Part shown: in pieces, positions 1 through 6,016 of the stretch
Position numbering within the stretch: position 1 is the first letter of the stretch
Layout: each line of letters starts with the position of its first letter
Assembly (NCBI GenBank): GCA_026770585.1
Contig: MU647589.1
Location: forward strand, 37,126-47,910
Direction of reading: 5' to 3'
DNA length: 10,785 nt
Source of the DNA: Baffinella frigidus
Lineage: Eukaryota > Cryptophyceae > Cryptomonadales > Baffinellaceae
Program-made: the position numbers and the translations under genes
The notes under the pieces: generated by a model
The model's database searches: none
What the model saw: the letters and a program-made list of their open reading frames with translations, nothing else
What the model was told of the DNA's origin: nothing

Positions 1-118
1 GGGGCGGCTCGACCAGGTGCCCTCTCCCACCAGAGTAAATGTCGCCATTTTTCCCCTCGGTCCGTAATAAACGCCCTTTTTCTTCTCAGTAACATGTGTT
101 TGATCGGATCGCAACCAA
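1..118 (-). CDS. Possible coding sequence running off the left edge
   Basis: The minus strand from about 118 to 1 is open in a frame that includes DPIKHMLLRRKRAFITDRGE and KWRHLLWWERAPGRAA, and runs off the window. A second frame starts with ATG at 48 (MATFTLVGEGTWSSRP) in a reasonable context. Its GEGTWS resembles GEDTWS read from 412-395, a diverged repeat. I cannot choose between the frames. On the plus strand, CCCTTTTTCTTCTCAG at 75-90 looks like a 3' splice site, but the frames after it are not convincing. Confidence 0.2.
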
Positions 119-156
119 CATGGTCGTTGAAGCCTTGGGAGACACAACCGACGCAG
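119..156 (+). repeat. Direct repeat, copy 1
   Basis: About 36 bp (CATGGTCGTTGAAGCC...) recurs at 366-403 with about seven changes, one copy on each side of the GA tract. In the minus-strand frame CLPRLQRPCW three of the differences are synonymous, so it may be another decayed exon piece. Weak support, because other frames stay open too. Confidence 0.5.
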
Positions 157-189
157 CCGCCCCCAGCGAGCGAGCGAGAGAACCTGATC

Positions 190-220
<31 letters not shown>

Positions 221-352
221 TAGAGAGAGAGAGAGCGCGCGCGAGCGAGAGGGAGAGAGAGGGAGCGAGAGGGAGAGAGAGCGAGCGAGATAGAGAGAGG
301 CAGAGAGAGCGAGAGAGAGAGAGATGGAGAGAGAGAGACACAGAAAGAGAGA
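190..352. repeat. (GA)n microsatellite
   Basis: Impure GAGAGA tract with GCGAGC interruptions. ORFs here encode only Arg/Glu or Leu/Ser runs and are not genes. Confidence 0.95.
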
Positions 353-365
353 CCCCAAATCCCAG

Positions 366-403
366 CACGGTCGTTGAAGCCTAGGGAGACAAGACCGACC
401 AGG
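366..403 (+). repeat. Direct repeat, copy 2
   Basis: Partner of 119-156. The next bases on the minus strand (about 470-380) read EYPDQEPCVECGEDTWSVLS before a stop. This has a CxxC pair and looks protein-like, but it has no clear splice boundary. Confidence 0.5.
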
Positions 404-446
404 TATCCTCCCCACACTCCACGCAGGGCTCTTGGTCAGGGTATTC

Positions 447-546
447 CGTCCGCGTTCTTGGAGCCATTTCCGCGTTCTTGGAGCCGTTTCCTTTTGAAAA
501 TTGACTTTTGAATACAGTTTCCGCTTGAAAATTGACTTTTGAATAC
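447..546 (+). repeat. Two short tandem duplications
   Basis: A 20-bp unit (TTCCGCGTTCTTGGAGCC plus two bases) occurs twice at about 447-487, followed by a 22-bp unit (TTGAAAATTGACTTTTGAAT plus AC) at 494-515 and 525-546. No coding sense is supported. Confidence 0.8.
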
Positions 547-582
547 CCCCCCCCTCCAGCCCTGCGTGGACAGTATAATAAG

Positions 583-690
583 AGAGAGACCTTTATTACT
601 ACTAACACGGCCGCCGTGTATGCACCCCCACCGAGGCTGTGTCTGAGCAGGGGCGCCGAGAGAGGTCATGTGCACTCTACGCGTTGTGTT
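583..690 (+). repeat. Repeat family R3, copy 1
   Basis: Begins GAGAGAGACCTTTATTACTA and contains ACGGCCGCCGTGTATGCACC, then GTCTGAGCAGG and GAGAGAGGTCATG. Related copies are at 2512-2625 (same orientation) and 1425-1510 (reverse). Every copy has a GA/CT run at the same end. The minus strand has an acceptor-like CTGCTCAG before the conserved core; the frame is ambiguous. Confidence 0.7.
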
Positions 691-809
691 TCTGAACAGA
701 GACTGGGGTGCACACGCCCCCATCTCCGGCATTACGTGGTTTCCTGACTGCAACCCACATGAGGGCTCGCAGCCAGGCTATGTTTGGAATCCTCTCCGCA
801 CGTTGTGTA

Positions 810-1012
810 TTGTCGAAATGGGCTCCGCGCGGAAAAAATCGAGGTCAGGTCAGCAACATTTTTCATTTCTTTGCCTTTTTGTGTCATCTTATGGGTGGGA
901 GATGCTATTTTGAGATAAAAATCATGCCTAAGATAGCATAAAAGTCTATTTTTGGGAAATTTTCCTGATTTCCTGACCTGACCTCGATTTCGCGCGCAGC
1001 CCTTTTCGACAA
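810..1012. mobile_element. TA-flanked fold-back element (203 bp)
   Basis: Terminal inverted repeats of about 40-44 bp: 810-853 begins TTGTCGAAATGGGCT and ends TCGAGGTCAGGTCAG; 973-1012 is its reverse complement with few changes and one small gap. TA occurs directly outside both ends (808-809, 1013-1014). The interior is A/T-rich with a smaller inverted repeat ATGCTAT...ATAGCAT (902-939). No coding capacity; a non-autonomous MITE-like element. Confidence 0.75.
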
Positions 1013-1016
1013 TACG

Positions 1017-1420
1017 AAGAGAGACAGGGTTTGCCCCCATCTCCCCAGGGTGGGATCCAGACAGTTGAGCGTTTCGGGTGTCGGGTTCACGGTTTCGGGT
1101 TTCGGGGTGTTTCTGAGAGCCTTGCGCCTGAACGGAGACAGGGGCGCAAACGTCCAAAGGAGCCACTGCAGGTCATTACTGGGAATTTCATGACGCAACG
1201 GTTCGTTTCGTGGTACTAAATGGTACGTAGCCACCCCGCCAAGTCGCGACGGTTCGTCGTTTCCACGTCCGGTCCTCATACAAAATTTCCGAATCCGGGT
1301 ACAAATGTTTAAAAAGACTTGTACTCTGGAATTCCGAGTCATGACCTGGCGTGGTTACTCGCGAATAGGGACACGCGCCACCCCTATGTACTACGGCAAG
1401 TCAACTGTCTAGGTTGAGTC
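1017..1420. other. Stretch with no recognisable gene
   Basis: 1020-1160 shares pieces such as GCCCCCATCTCC and CTGAACGGAGACAGGGG with 680-730, so it belongs to a diverged duplication. 1180-1420 shows no convincing exon, hairpin or repeat. The ORFs here have no supporting signal. Confidence 0.5.
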
Positions 1421-1424
1421 TGAG

Positions 1425-1510
1425 GTGTGTATGAGAGCCTTGCGTCGCACACACGGCCTGGGTGGGGGTGCATACATGGCGGCCGTGTTTGTAGCAATAC
1501 AGCTCTCTCT
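1425..1510 (-). repeat. Repeat family R3, copy 3 (inverted)
   Basis: The reverse complement matches 583-660 and 2512-2590 in the core (GGCCGCCATGTATGCACCCC). It leads directly into the CT microsatellite at 1502, as the other copies lead into GA runs. Confidence 0.65.
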
Positions 1511-1677
1511 CTTTCTCTCTTTCTCTCTCTCTCTCTCCCTCTCTCCTTCTCTCCCTCTCTCCCTCTCTTTCTTTCTCTCTCACTTTCTCCCTCTCTCTCG
1601 CTCTCTCTCGCTCTCTCTCGCTTTCTCCCTCTCTCTCTCTCTCTCTCGCTCTTGCTCTCTCTCTCTCTCTCTCTCTC
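1502..1677. repeat. (CT)n microsatellite
   Basis: Impure CT tract with TTTCTC and GCTCTC interruptions. The Ser/Leu-rich ORFs across it are artefacts. Confidence 0.95.
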
Positions 1678-1699
1678 ATGAGTGGTCTCTCTCGCAGGC

Positions 1700-1898
1700 C
1701 GTGATTGTCGTCGCCGCCATTACCGTGGGGTACTAGGACCGGGTACGAGACCGGGTACGGGTACGAAGGGCACCCTACGGTAGGCAACGGCGTAGGGTCC
1801 TACGCAACTACCCGGACCCGGACAACTACCCGAACGCGCGTAATGGCGTCGTGATCGTCGTCACCGTGAGGTACTAGGACCGGGTACGAGACCGGGTA
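1700..1898 (+). repeat. Diverged direct repeat that hosts element insertions
   Basis: GTACTAGGACCGGGTACGAG occurs at 1729-1748 and 1871-1890 within a longer repeat. The first copy continues without interruption through 1759-1846. The second copy is split: its continuation appears at 2191-2226 and 2344-2390, after the composite element and H1. The 36 bases 1759-1794 align without gaps to 2191-2226. This makes the first copy an empty-site reference for both insertions. Confidence 0.75.
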
Positions 1899-1934
1899 CA
1901 GGGAGGGGTATCTGGGCTATAAGAAACCAGAACT

Positions 1935-2073
1935 TAAGAACACGGACCGGATTTGGGCCCCCCGTTTTCTTAATTTAGTACCAGAGGGTTGACTCAACCT
2001 TGCGTTTAGTCAACCCGCTGGTACTAATTTAAGAAAACAGACACCGACCGATGTCGGAGCACCCGTGTTCTTA
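1935..2073. mobile_element. Hairpin within a hairpin
   Basis: Outer stem TAAGAACACGG (1935-1945) pairs with CCGTGTTCTTA (2063-2073). Inside it, 1964-1994 pairs with 2008-2038 over 31 bp with two mismatches and a 13-base loop. The inner stem begins GTTTTCTTAATTTAGTACCA. No related copy is seen elsewhere in the window. Confidence 0.7.
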
Positions 2074-2176
2074 TCCCTTAAGTGGCCATGCCGTCAAATG
2101 TGACGGCCACGAGGTCCTAGGCAGGTTCTAGGGCCCTACGGTAGGGCGTATGCGCCTACTGGCCACTTAAGGGATA
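2072..2176. mobile_element. Hairpin MITE family B, copy 1
   Basis: Perfect 17-bp inverted ends TATCCCTTAAGTGGCCA (2072-2088) and its complement (2160-2176), with TA at both extremes. Next to the left arm sits a small hairpin GCCGTCA-AATG-TGACGGC (2090-2107). The right half (CCTAGGCAGG...GGGCCCTACGGTAGGG) matches the copy at 9620-9723 closely. No coding capacity. Confidence 0.75.
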
Positions 2177-2226
2177 GCCCAGATACCCCTGGATACGAAG
2201 CCCCCCCTACGTTTGGTAATGGCGTA

Positions 2227-2343
2227 CAGGGGTACCTCGCTCATAAGAAACTGCGCCCCCCTAGGACTCTACAGTAGGCCTACGCCTAGGGCCCTATGGT
2301 GGTCCTAGGGGGGGGGGCGTTTCTTATGGGCGAGGTACCCCGG
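2227..2343 (-). mobile_element. Fold-back MITE family H, copy H1
   Basis: 117 bp flanked by TA (2225-2226, 2344-2345). The ends are CAGGGGTACCTCGCTCATAA and its near complement. The inner part CTAGGACTCTACAGTAGG is in the opposite orientation to H2 and H3. The CAG...ACCTCG end and TA target resemble pogo/Tigger-type Tc1/mariner MITEs (family knowledge). The uninterrupted site survives at 1793-1794. Confidence 0.8.
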
Positions 2344-2511
2344 TAGGGTCCTTCGCAACTACCCGTACCCGGACAACTGCCCGAACACGCACTGGGCATT
2401 CTTCCAGAAGGTTGAGATCCTGTATGGGACACTGTCCTGGCAAGTCTTCTACTCTTTCGAAAGACGTCTGTTAAACGCAGCTGCCGAGAGATACCTTTTA
2501 TGAGAGAGAGA

Positions 2512-2625
2512 GAGCGAGAGAGAGAGCTGTATTACTTCAAACACAGCCGCCACGCATGCACTCCAAACGATGCTGCGTCTGAGCAGGACCTAGAGAGAGG
2601 TCATGCGCACTCTAAATGTTGAACG
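2512..2625 (+). repeat. Repeat family R3, copy 2
   Basis: GAGAGAGAGCTGTATTACTTC, then ACACAGCCGCCACGCATGCA, then GTCTGAGCAGG and GAGAGAGGTCATG, parallel to 583-690. The surrounding 2391-2511 and 2761-2920 show no gene signal. Confidence 0.7.
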
Positions 2626-2637
2626 TGCACGCGTGTA

Positions 2638-2758
2638 CAGGGTACCTCGCTCCTGAGAAACATGCCCCCCCCATAGGACCACCATAGGGTCCTAGCTAGG
2701 CATAGGCCTACTGTAGGGTCCTAGGCGGAGACAGTTCCTTATGAGCGAGGTACCCCTG
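2638..2758 (+). mobile_element. Fold-back MITE family H, copy H2
   Basis: 121 bp flanked by TA (2636-2637, 2759-2760). The left end lacks one G (CAGGGTACC). The interior GGACCACCATAGGGTCCTAG defines the plus orientation. The arms have begun to diverge (CCTGAGAAAC on the left, GTTCCTTATGAG on the right). Confidence 0.8.
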
Positions 2759-2923
2759 TACGCCCCGGAATCCGGCCCCAACGAACTCCTCGTAGTCCAC
2801 CGTGTGGGGTGGGGGTGGGGGTGATATTGTGGGTGCTTAAGTAAAACGTTGTTCTCATCTGAAAACACACGCGTCTAGAGTTTCATGCAGCATGCACGGG
2901 GCATCCCCTCCCCTCTGTGGGTA

Positions 2924-3046
2924 CAGGGGTACCTTGCTCATAAGAAACCGCGCCCCCCCTAGGGACCACCATAGGGCCCTAGGCATAGGCCTACTGTAGG
3001 TTCCTAGCTAGGGGAGGGGGCGGTTTCTATGAGCGAGGTTCCCCTG
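2924..3046 (+). mobile_element. Fold-back MITE family H, copy H3
   Basis: 123 bp flanked by TA (2922-2923, 3047-3048), with ends CAGGGGTACCTTGCTCATAA and complement. Same orientation as H2. Only 23 bp separate it from the TA of H4. Confidence 0.82.
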
Positions 3047-3071
3047 TAGGGGGGGGAACTCCGACACAGTA

Positions 3072-3188
3072 CAGGGGTACCTCGCTCATAAGAAACCGCC
3101 CACCCCTAGGACCCTACAGTAGGACTATGCCTAGGGTCCTACGGTGATCCTAGGGGGGTGGGCGTTTCTTATGAGCGAGGTTACCCTG
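3072..3188 (-). mobile_element. Fold-back MITE family H, copy H4
   Basis: 117 bp flanked by TA (3070-3071, 3189-3190). The stem contains CCCACCCC on the left and GGGGGGTGGG on the right, so a change relative to H1 is present in both arms. Orientation as H1. Its lower end abuts the open frame of possible exon G. Confidence 0.82.
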
Positions 3189-3329
3189 TAGGTGCGAGGG
3201 GACTCAGTGTCGGTATCTAGGCTCCAAGGCGTAGGAGGTGGAGTTAGAATCCATCCGGAAAACGCTCGTGTGAGCGGCCGACACGGGGTACAGCAAGTGG
3301 CACAATGTGTAGCATGTGCGGCGCTGACG
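3185..3329 (-). CDS. Possible exon G
   Basis: Open minus-strand frame containing AAHATHCATCCTPCRPLTRA and LDTDTESPRTYR. The repeat copy at 6691-6798 keeps this frame with four to five synonymous changes (ACA/ACG, GCC/GCT, ACT/ACA, GCG/GCT, AGC/AGT), while the rival frame has a stop. The 5' boundary is unclear: CAG|C at 3330 or 3324 would both fit the phase left by exon F. The 3' donor AGG|GTAACC would come from the end of fold-back element H4, so the lower boundary is doubtful. Confidence 0.3.
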
Positions 3330-3361
3330 CTGGTTGTTTGGCAATAAATTACCAATCTCAC
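3257..3361 (+). repeat. Dispersed 105-bp repeat, copy 1
   Basis: Matches 6691-6798. The shared core is GAGCGGCCGACACGGG through CTGACGCTGGTTGTT and CAATAAATTA. It overlaps possible exon G on the other strand. 3362-3540 next to it contains only a poly-C run and no recognisable feature. Confidence 0.7.
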
Positions 3362-3560
3362 TAGGCTCTAAGGGCACTTCAGGACGCAAGGTTACGAGGA
3401 CGCAAACGTGGATTCACTTATGCCTCCGAAGTACATGTAGATTCACGTAAGAGTGTGAGCACAGCAATCTGTACTGACCGTGACGCGACCCCCCCCCCCC
3501 CGAAATAGATCTACCCCGCATACGAGATACCCCGCCTCCTTAAGTTGTCTATCCACTTAC

Positions 3561-3752
3561 GAATCGCCGGCCCGAGGCGGGCCCTGCCCACGACTCCGTC
3601 CCCACAAGTCAACATGTCCACTTTTCAACAGCTGAAAAGGCGCACACTCAGGCCTTCCTACCCTCCCGGCCCCCGCTGTCTGCATCCCCCGCCCCCGCCT
3701 CTCTCTCGCTGTGGGTTCCCGATGGTCCTGCCACCGTCGTTTCCCGCTGGTC
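3561..3752 (-). CDS. Exon F: basic, Gly/Arg-rich segment
   Basis: 192 nt: one base, 63 codons and two bases. It begins TSGKRRWQDHREPTARERR and includes ECAPFQLLKSGHVDLWG. The acceptor is AACCTCACGCAG and the donor ATTC|GTAAGT, the best 5' splice match in the window. The one-base start fits exon E. A rival phase-0 frame (DQRETTVAGPSGTHS...) is open only for about 34 codons and does not fit the phase, but cannot be excluded. A plus-strand ORF over the same bases is its shadow. A copy of its start is at 3991-4012. Confidence 0.4.
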
Positions 3753-3867
3753 CTGCGTGAGGTTTCGGGCTTAGGGGTTAGAGTAGGGGAGAGAGTCGCT
3801 TTACAGTTTATGGTTTCCAGTTTACAGTTTACAGATTATGGTTTAGAAGTTAGAGTCGCACAGGCCA

Positions 3868-3895
3868 CCCCAACATGACGGCGCCCGCCTCTCTC

Positions 3896-3933
<38 letters not shown>

Positions 3934-3939
3934 GCTCTC

Positions 3940-3975
<36 letters not shown>

Positions 3976-4012
3976 CCTCTCTCTCTCTGCCCACCGTGAT
4001 TTCCCGCTGGTC
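3868..4012 (-). pseudogene. Copy of the start of exon F expanded by a GA/CT tract
   Basis: Acceptor AACGCAG followed by GACCAGCGGGAAATCACGG, matching exon F with two or three changes. Where exon F has only a short GAGAGAGAGG, this copy has about 100 bp of GA repeat (CT on the plus strand), after which GGCGGGCGC resembles the exon F continuation. The microsatellite appears to have grown within the exon copy. Confidence 0.45.
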
Positions 4013-4043
4013 CTGCGTTGGATTTAGGGCTGAGGGGTTGGGT

Positions 4044-4183
4044 TTTGATTTTGGGGTTTGGGGTTTGGGGTTTGGGGTGTGGGGTTTGGGGTTTGGGGTT
4101 TGGGGTTTGGGGTGTAGCGTTTATGGTTTATGGTTTATGGTTTATGGTATATGGTTTATGGTTTATGGTTTATGGTTTATGGT
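4044..4183 (+). repeat. TTTGGGG array followed by TTTATGG array
   Basis: About nine units of TTTGGGG (4044-4112) change abruptly into about nine units of TTTATGG (4118-4183). Both keep the 7-bp period of the telomere-like TTTAGGG. The Gly/Phe/Trp- and Tyr/Met-rich ORFs across them are artefacts. Confidence 0.9.
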
Positions 4184-4258
4184 TGGTGTCAGTTTCCCCA
4201 TGTAAATACGGGGTGCGCGCACAGCTTCACTTTCCCGGGCAAATGCGGGGTGCGGTAC

Positions 4259-4308
4259 CTTGAGCCATTATCCAAGGTTATCGCCAAGTGCTCTCTCCGG
4301 TCCGTCCG
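4259..4308 (-). pseudogene. Copy of exon E with a one-base deletion
   Basis: 50 nt against 51 in exon E, so it is frameshifted, but the ends still read GRTGE and TLDNGS, and the donor CAAG|GTACCG remains. The homologous block also runs a few bases into the downstream intron (about 4248-4312 against 4514-4582). An ATT-rich stretch separates the two copies. Confidence 0.5.
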
Positions 4309-4325
4309 CTGCTCTCCGGTCCGCT

Positions 4326-4512
4326 ATCATTATTCTTATTCGTATATCATTATATTATTGTTATTATTACTACTATTTTAATTATTGTTATCCTTTAGGT
4401 CCTTCAGGTTCTTCGAGCTCCCAACATAGGCGGACACCGGAACTGGTTCTGCAGAGAAGCCATGCTTCCTTTCGGATTACCATTATTATCAGTATTATTA
4501 TATTATTATTAC
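4326..4512. repeat. Two (ATT)n-rich tracts
   Basis: 4326-4392 and 4479-4512 are imperfect ATT/TTA runs, separated by about 85 bp of unassigned sequence. A similar tract is at 8741-8829. Confidence 0.85.
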
Positions 4513-4527
4513 AGGGGTGCACAGTAC

Positions 4528-4578
4528 CTTGAGCCATTGTCCAAGGTCGTTCGCCGAGTGCACTCTCCGGTCCTTCCG
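4528..4578 (-). CDS. Exon E
   Basis: 51 nt: one base, 16 codons (GRTGECTRRTTLDNGS) and two bases. It completes the codon left open by exon D. The donor CAAG|GTACTG is good; the acceptor GGAAGCCGCAG is weak because it lacks pyrimidines. Against its copy at 4259-4308, AGG/CGG and GAC/GAT are synonymous in this frame, whereas in the rival frame the copy has a stop, so this frame is preferred. Confidence 0.4.
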
Positions 4579-4602
4579 CTGCGGCTTCCTGCTCGGGTTT
4601 TG

Positions 4603-4862
4603 GGGGTTAGGGTTTAGGGTTTAGGGTTTAGGGTTTAGGGTTTGGTGTTTGGTGTTTGGTGTTCAGGGTTCAGGGTTTAGGGTTTAGGGGTTTATGGTTT
4701 AGGGTTTAGGGTGTAGGGATTCGGGGTTTAGGGTTCGGGGTTGAGGGTTTAGGGTTCGGGGTTCGGGGTTTAGGGTTTAGGGTTTAGAGGTTTAGGAGGT
4801 TTTATGGTTTATGGTTTATGGTGTATGGTTCATTGTTTATGGTTTGGGGTTTAGGGTTTAGG
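4603..4862 (+). repeat. Interstitial telomere-like array TTTAGGG
   Basis: Degenerate heptamers, mainly TTTAGGG, with TTCAGGG, TTCGGGG, TTTGGTG and TTTATGG variants. Being internal, degenerate and adjacent to exon D, it is not a chromosome end. Confidence 0.9.
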
Positions 4863-4869
4863 ATATGAC

Positions 4870-4940
4870 CGGAACGACGGTTGGAAGAGCTGTTCCGACG
4901 CGAAGGTGTCCTTGTCCTCCTCATCCCCCGCCGCCTCCTC
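4870..4940 (-). CDS. Exon D: acidic segment
   Basis: Exon-like island of 71 nt, 23 codons plus two bases. It begins EEAAGDEEDKDTFASEQLFQ and continues PSF. The acceptor GTCCTCTCGGCAG has a pyrimidine tract and a TTAAC branch-like motif upstream; the donor is TCCG|GTCATA, followed at once by the TTTAGGG-type array. The sequence is strongly acidic and low in bias toward any repeat unit, so it looks like genuine protein. Decayed copies of its 3' end occur at 5070-5100 and 5273-5367. Confidence 0.5.
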
Positions 4941-5103
4941 CTGCCGAGAGGACGCGTGTTAATGGTCAACACCAAAACGCCCGCTGTGCATGTCCCGCAC
5001 CCTAGAGAGAGCGTTATTCGCTGTCCTTCTCCTCCTCCCCACCAAGCAGCGGCCGAGTTCCTTCCCCCCCGGATATGAGGGGAAAACGCGGTTAGAAATC
5101 CAG

Positions 5104-5219
5104 GGCAATGGATAAGATTCCAGTACAAATCGTTTAGATGGACTGTATCCGTGAAGCCCCCGGCAATGGATAAGGTTCTAGTACAAATGGTTTAGATGGA
5201 TTGTATCCGTGAAGCCCTC
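5104..5219 (+). repeat. 58-bp tandem duplication
   Basis: Two 58-bp units starting GGCAATGGATAAG at 5104 and 5162, with five differences. One minus-strand frame is open in the first unit but has a stop in the second, so coding is not supported. Confidence 0.85.
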
Positions 5220-5272
5220 GGCGGCTGCTAAATGCCCCCCGCCGGCTCCGTGGCGTCCTGTTTCCCAAGGGT

Positions 5273-5367
5273 AACGGAACGGCGGTTAGAATCCAGAACG
5301 GCGGTTAGAAAACCTTGGTAGGTTAGAAAATCTTTGTAGACGGAACGGCGGTTAGAAAACCTTCGTA
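5273..5367 (-). repeat. Decayed copies of the exon D 3' end
   Basis: CGGAACGGCGGTTAGAA recurs near 5275, 5295 (shortened) and 5341, and a weaker form at 5085. On the minus strand each reads TTCTAACCGCCGTTCCG, against TTCCAACCGTCGTTCCG in exon D. The copies have a stop codon in place of Gln and lack the GT donor. Confidence 0.5.
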
Positions 5368-5486
5368 ACCCGCTGTGTGGCTAGACCCTACACCCTAACC
5401 ACAGCCTAAACACTCAACGCAAGGCTTAAGGGCCTATCTACGACCTGTATCGAGAGTAATAAAGAATGAAACGAAAAAACAATCAT

Positions 5487-5620
5487 CTGTTTCCCGAGGA
5501 CGTCGCGCTTGCTCTTGAGAGAGGGAGAGAGAGAGAGAGAGAGAGAGGGAGATAGAGGGAGAGGGAGAAAGAGAGAGAGAGAGAGAGCCTTGACCCGGCC
5601 GGGTCAAGGCCTCGGGCAGC
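5487..5620 (-). pseudogene. Copy of exon C split by a microsatellite (C4)
   Basis: Minus-strand 5620-5600 reads LPEALTR and 5516-5487 reads LKSKRDVLGKQ, the two halves of the exon C 3' end. They are separated by about 72 bp of GA/CT repeat. At the junction 5588-5609 there is a perfect 22-bp palindrome, CCTTGACCCGG joined to its own reverse complement. The donor has mutated to CAG|AT. This copy shows microsatellite growth inside a former exon. Confidence 0.5.
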
Positions 5621-5704
5621 GAGGCCTCTCTCTCACACACACACACACTCTCTCTCTCTCTCTCTCTCTTTCTCGCCCTCTCGCGCTCTCTCTCAAACCC
5701 TAAC

Positions 5705-5758
5705 CTGTTTCCCAGGGACGTCGCGCCTGCTCTTGTGCCGCGTCAAGGCGTCGGACAG
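5705..5758 (-). pseudogene. Copy of the 3' half of exon C (C3)
   Basis: 54 nt, LSDALTRHKSRRDVPGKQ, then CAG|GTTAGG, a donor-like site. It differs from C2 by Glu/Asp and Val/Pro replacements and a synonymous ACC/ACG. As with C2, GA repeat replaces the acceptor side. Confidence 0.55.
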
Positions 5759-5857
5759 CTCTCTCTCTCTACCCCCCTCCCTCCCTCCCTCTCTCGCTCG
5801 CTCCCTCGCTCTCTCTCGCTCGCGCGCGCGCTCTCTCTCCCTCTCTCAATCCCGCAC

Positions 5858-5911
5858 CTGTTTCCCAACGACGTCGCGCCTGCTCTTGTGCCGGGTCAAG
5901 GCCTCGGACAG
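5858..5911 (-). pseudogene. Copy of the 3' half of exon C (C2)
   Basis: 54 nt, 18 codons, LSEALTRHKSRRDVVGKQ, followed by an intact donor CAG|GTGCGG. On its 5' side it runs into purine-rich GA repeat instead of an acceptor, so it lacks a 3' splice site. In-frame reading through the repeat gives only Arg/Glu runs. Part of a roughly 153-160 bp tandem arrangement with exon C and C3. Confidence 0.55.
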
Positions 5912-6016
5912 CTCTCTTTCCCTCTCTCTCTCTCTCTCACACACACACTCTCGCTCTCTCGCTCTCGCTCGCTCTCTCTCTCTCGCTCTCTCGCTCTCTC
6001 TCTCTCTCCCCCGCAC

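Larger units (their letters stand above)
1899..2191. mobile_element. Composite nested fold-back element
   Basis: The outer arms 1905-1920 and 2174-2189 are a perfect 16-bp inverted repeat (GGGGTATCTGGGCTAT). Together with the flanking CAGGG and TA they resemble the H-family end CAGGGGTACCTCGCTCATAA. Inside lie two side-by-side hairpins: 1935-2073, which contains a second hairpin 1964-2038, and 2072-2176, listed separately. The exact outer ends are uncertain by a few bases because the two sides differ (CAGGGAGGGG and CCCCTGGATA). Confidence 0.7.
5516..6009. repeat. GA/CT microsatellites between exon C copies
   Basis: Tracts at 5516-5587 (GA), 5625-5694 (CT with a CA run), 5759-5847 and 5912-6009 (CT). 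They lie between the exon C copies, so copy plus tract forms a roughly 150-160 bp repeating unit. The Leu/Ser and Arg/Glu ORFs crossing them are artefacts apart from the exon C parts. Confidence 0.9.

Noticed and set aside
94-384. Arg/Glu-rich ORFs across the GA tract
   Set aside because: They are the direct translation of (GA)n, open in several frames, and have no other support.
3545-3760. 71-residue plus-strand Pro/Arg-rich ORF
   Set aside because: It is antisense to exon F, which has splice sites at both ends and a fitting phase.
4018-4263. ORFs rich in Gly-Val-Trp and Tyr-Met repeats (also 6815-7069)
   Set aside because: A heptamer array without stop words is open in some frames by construction; 21-bp periodic peptides follow from the 7-bp repeat.
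4603-4862. Chromosome end (true telomere)
   Set aside because: The array is internal, degenerate and mixed with other variants; unique sequence continues on both sides.
5104-5219. Coding sense of the 58-bp tandem unit
   Set aside because: The frames that look protein-like in one unit have a stop in the other, and the differences are not concentrated at third positions.
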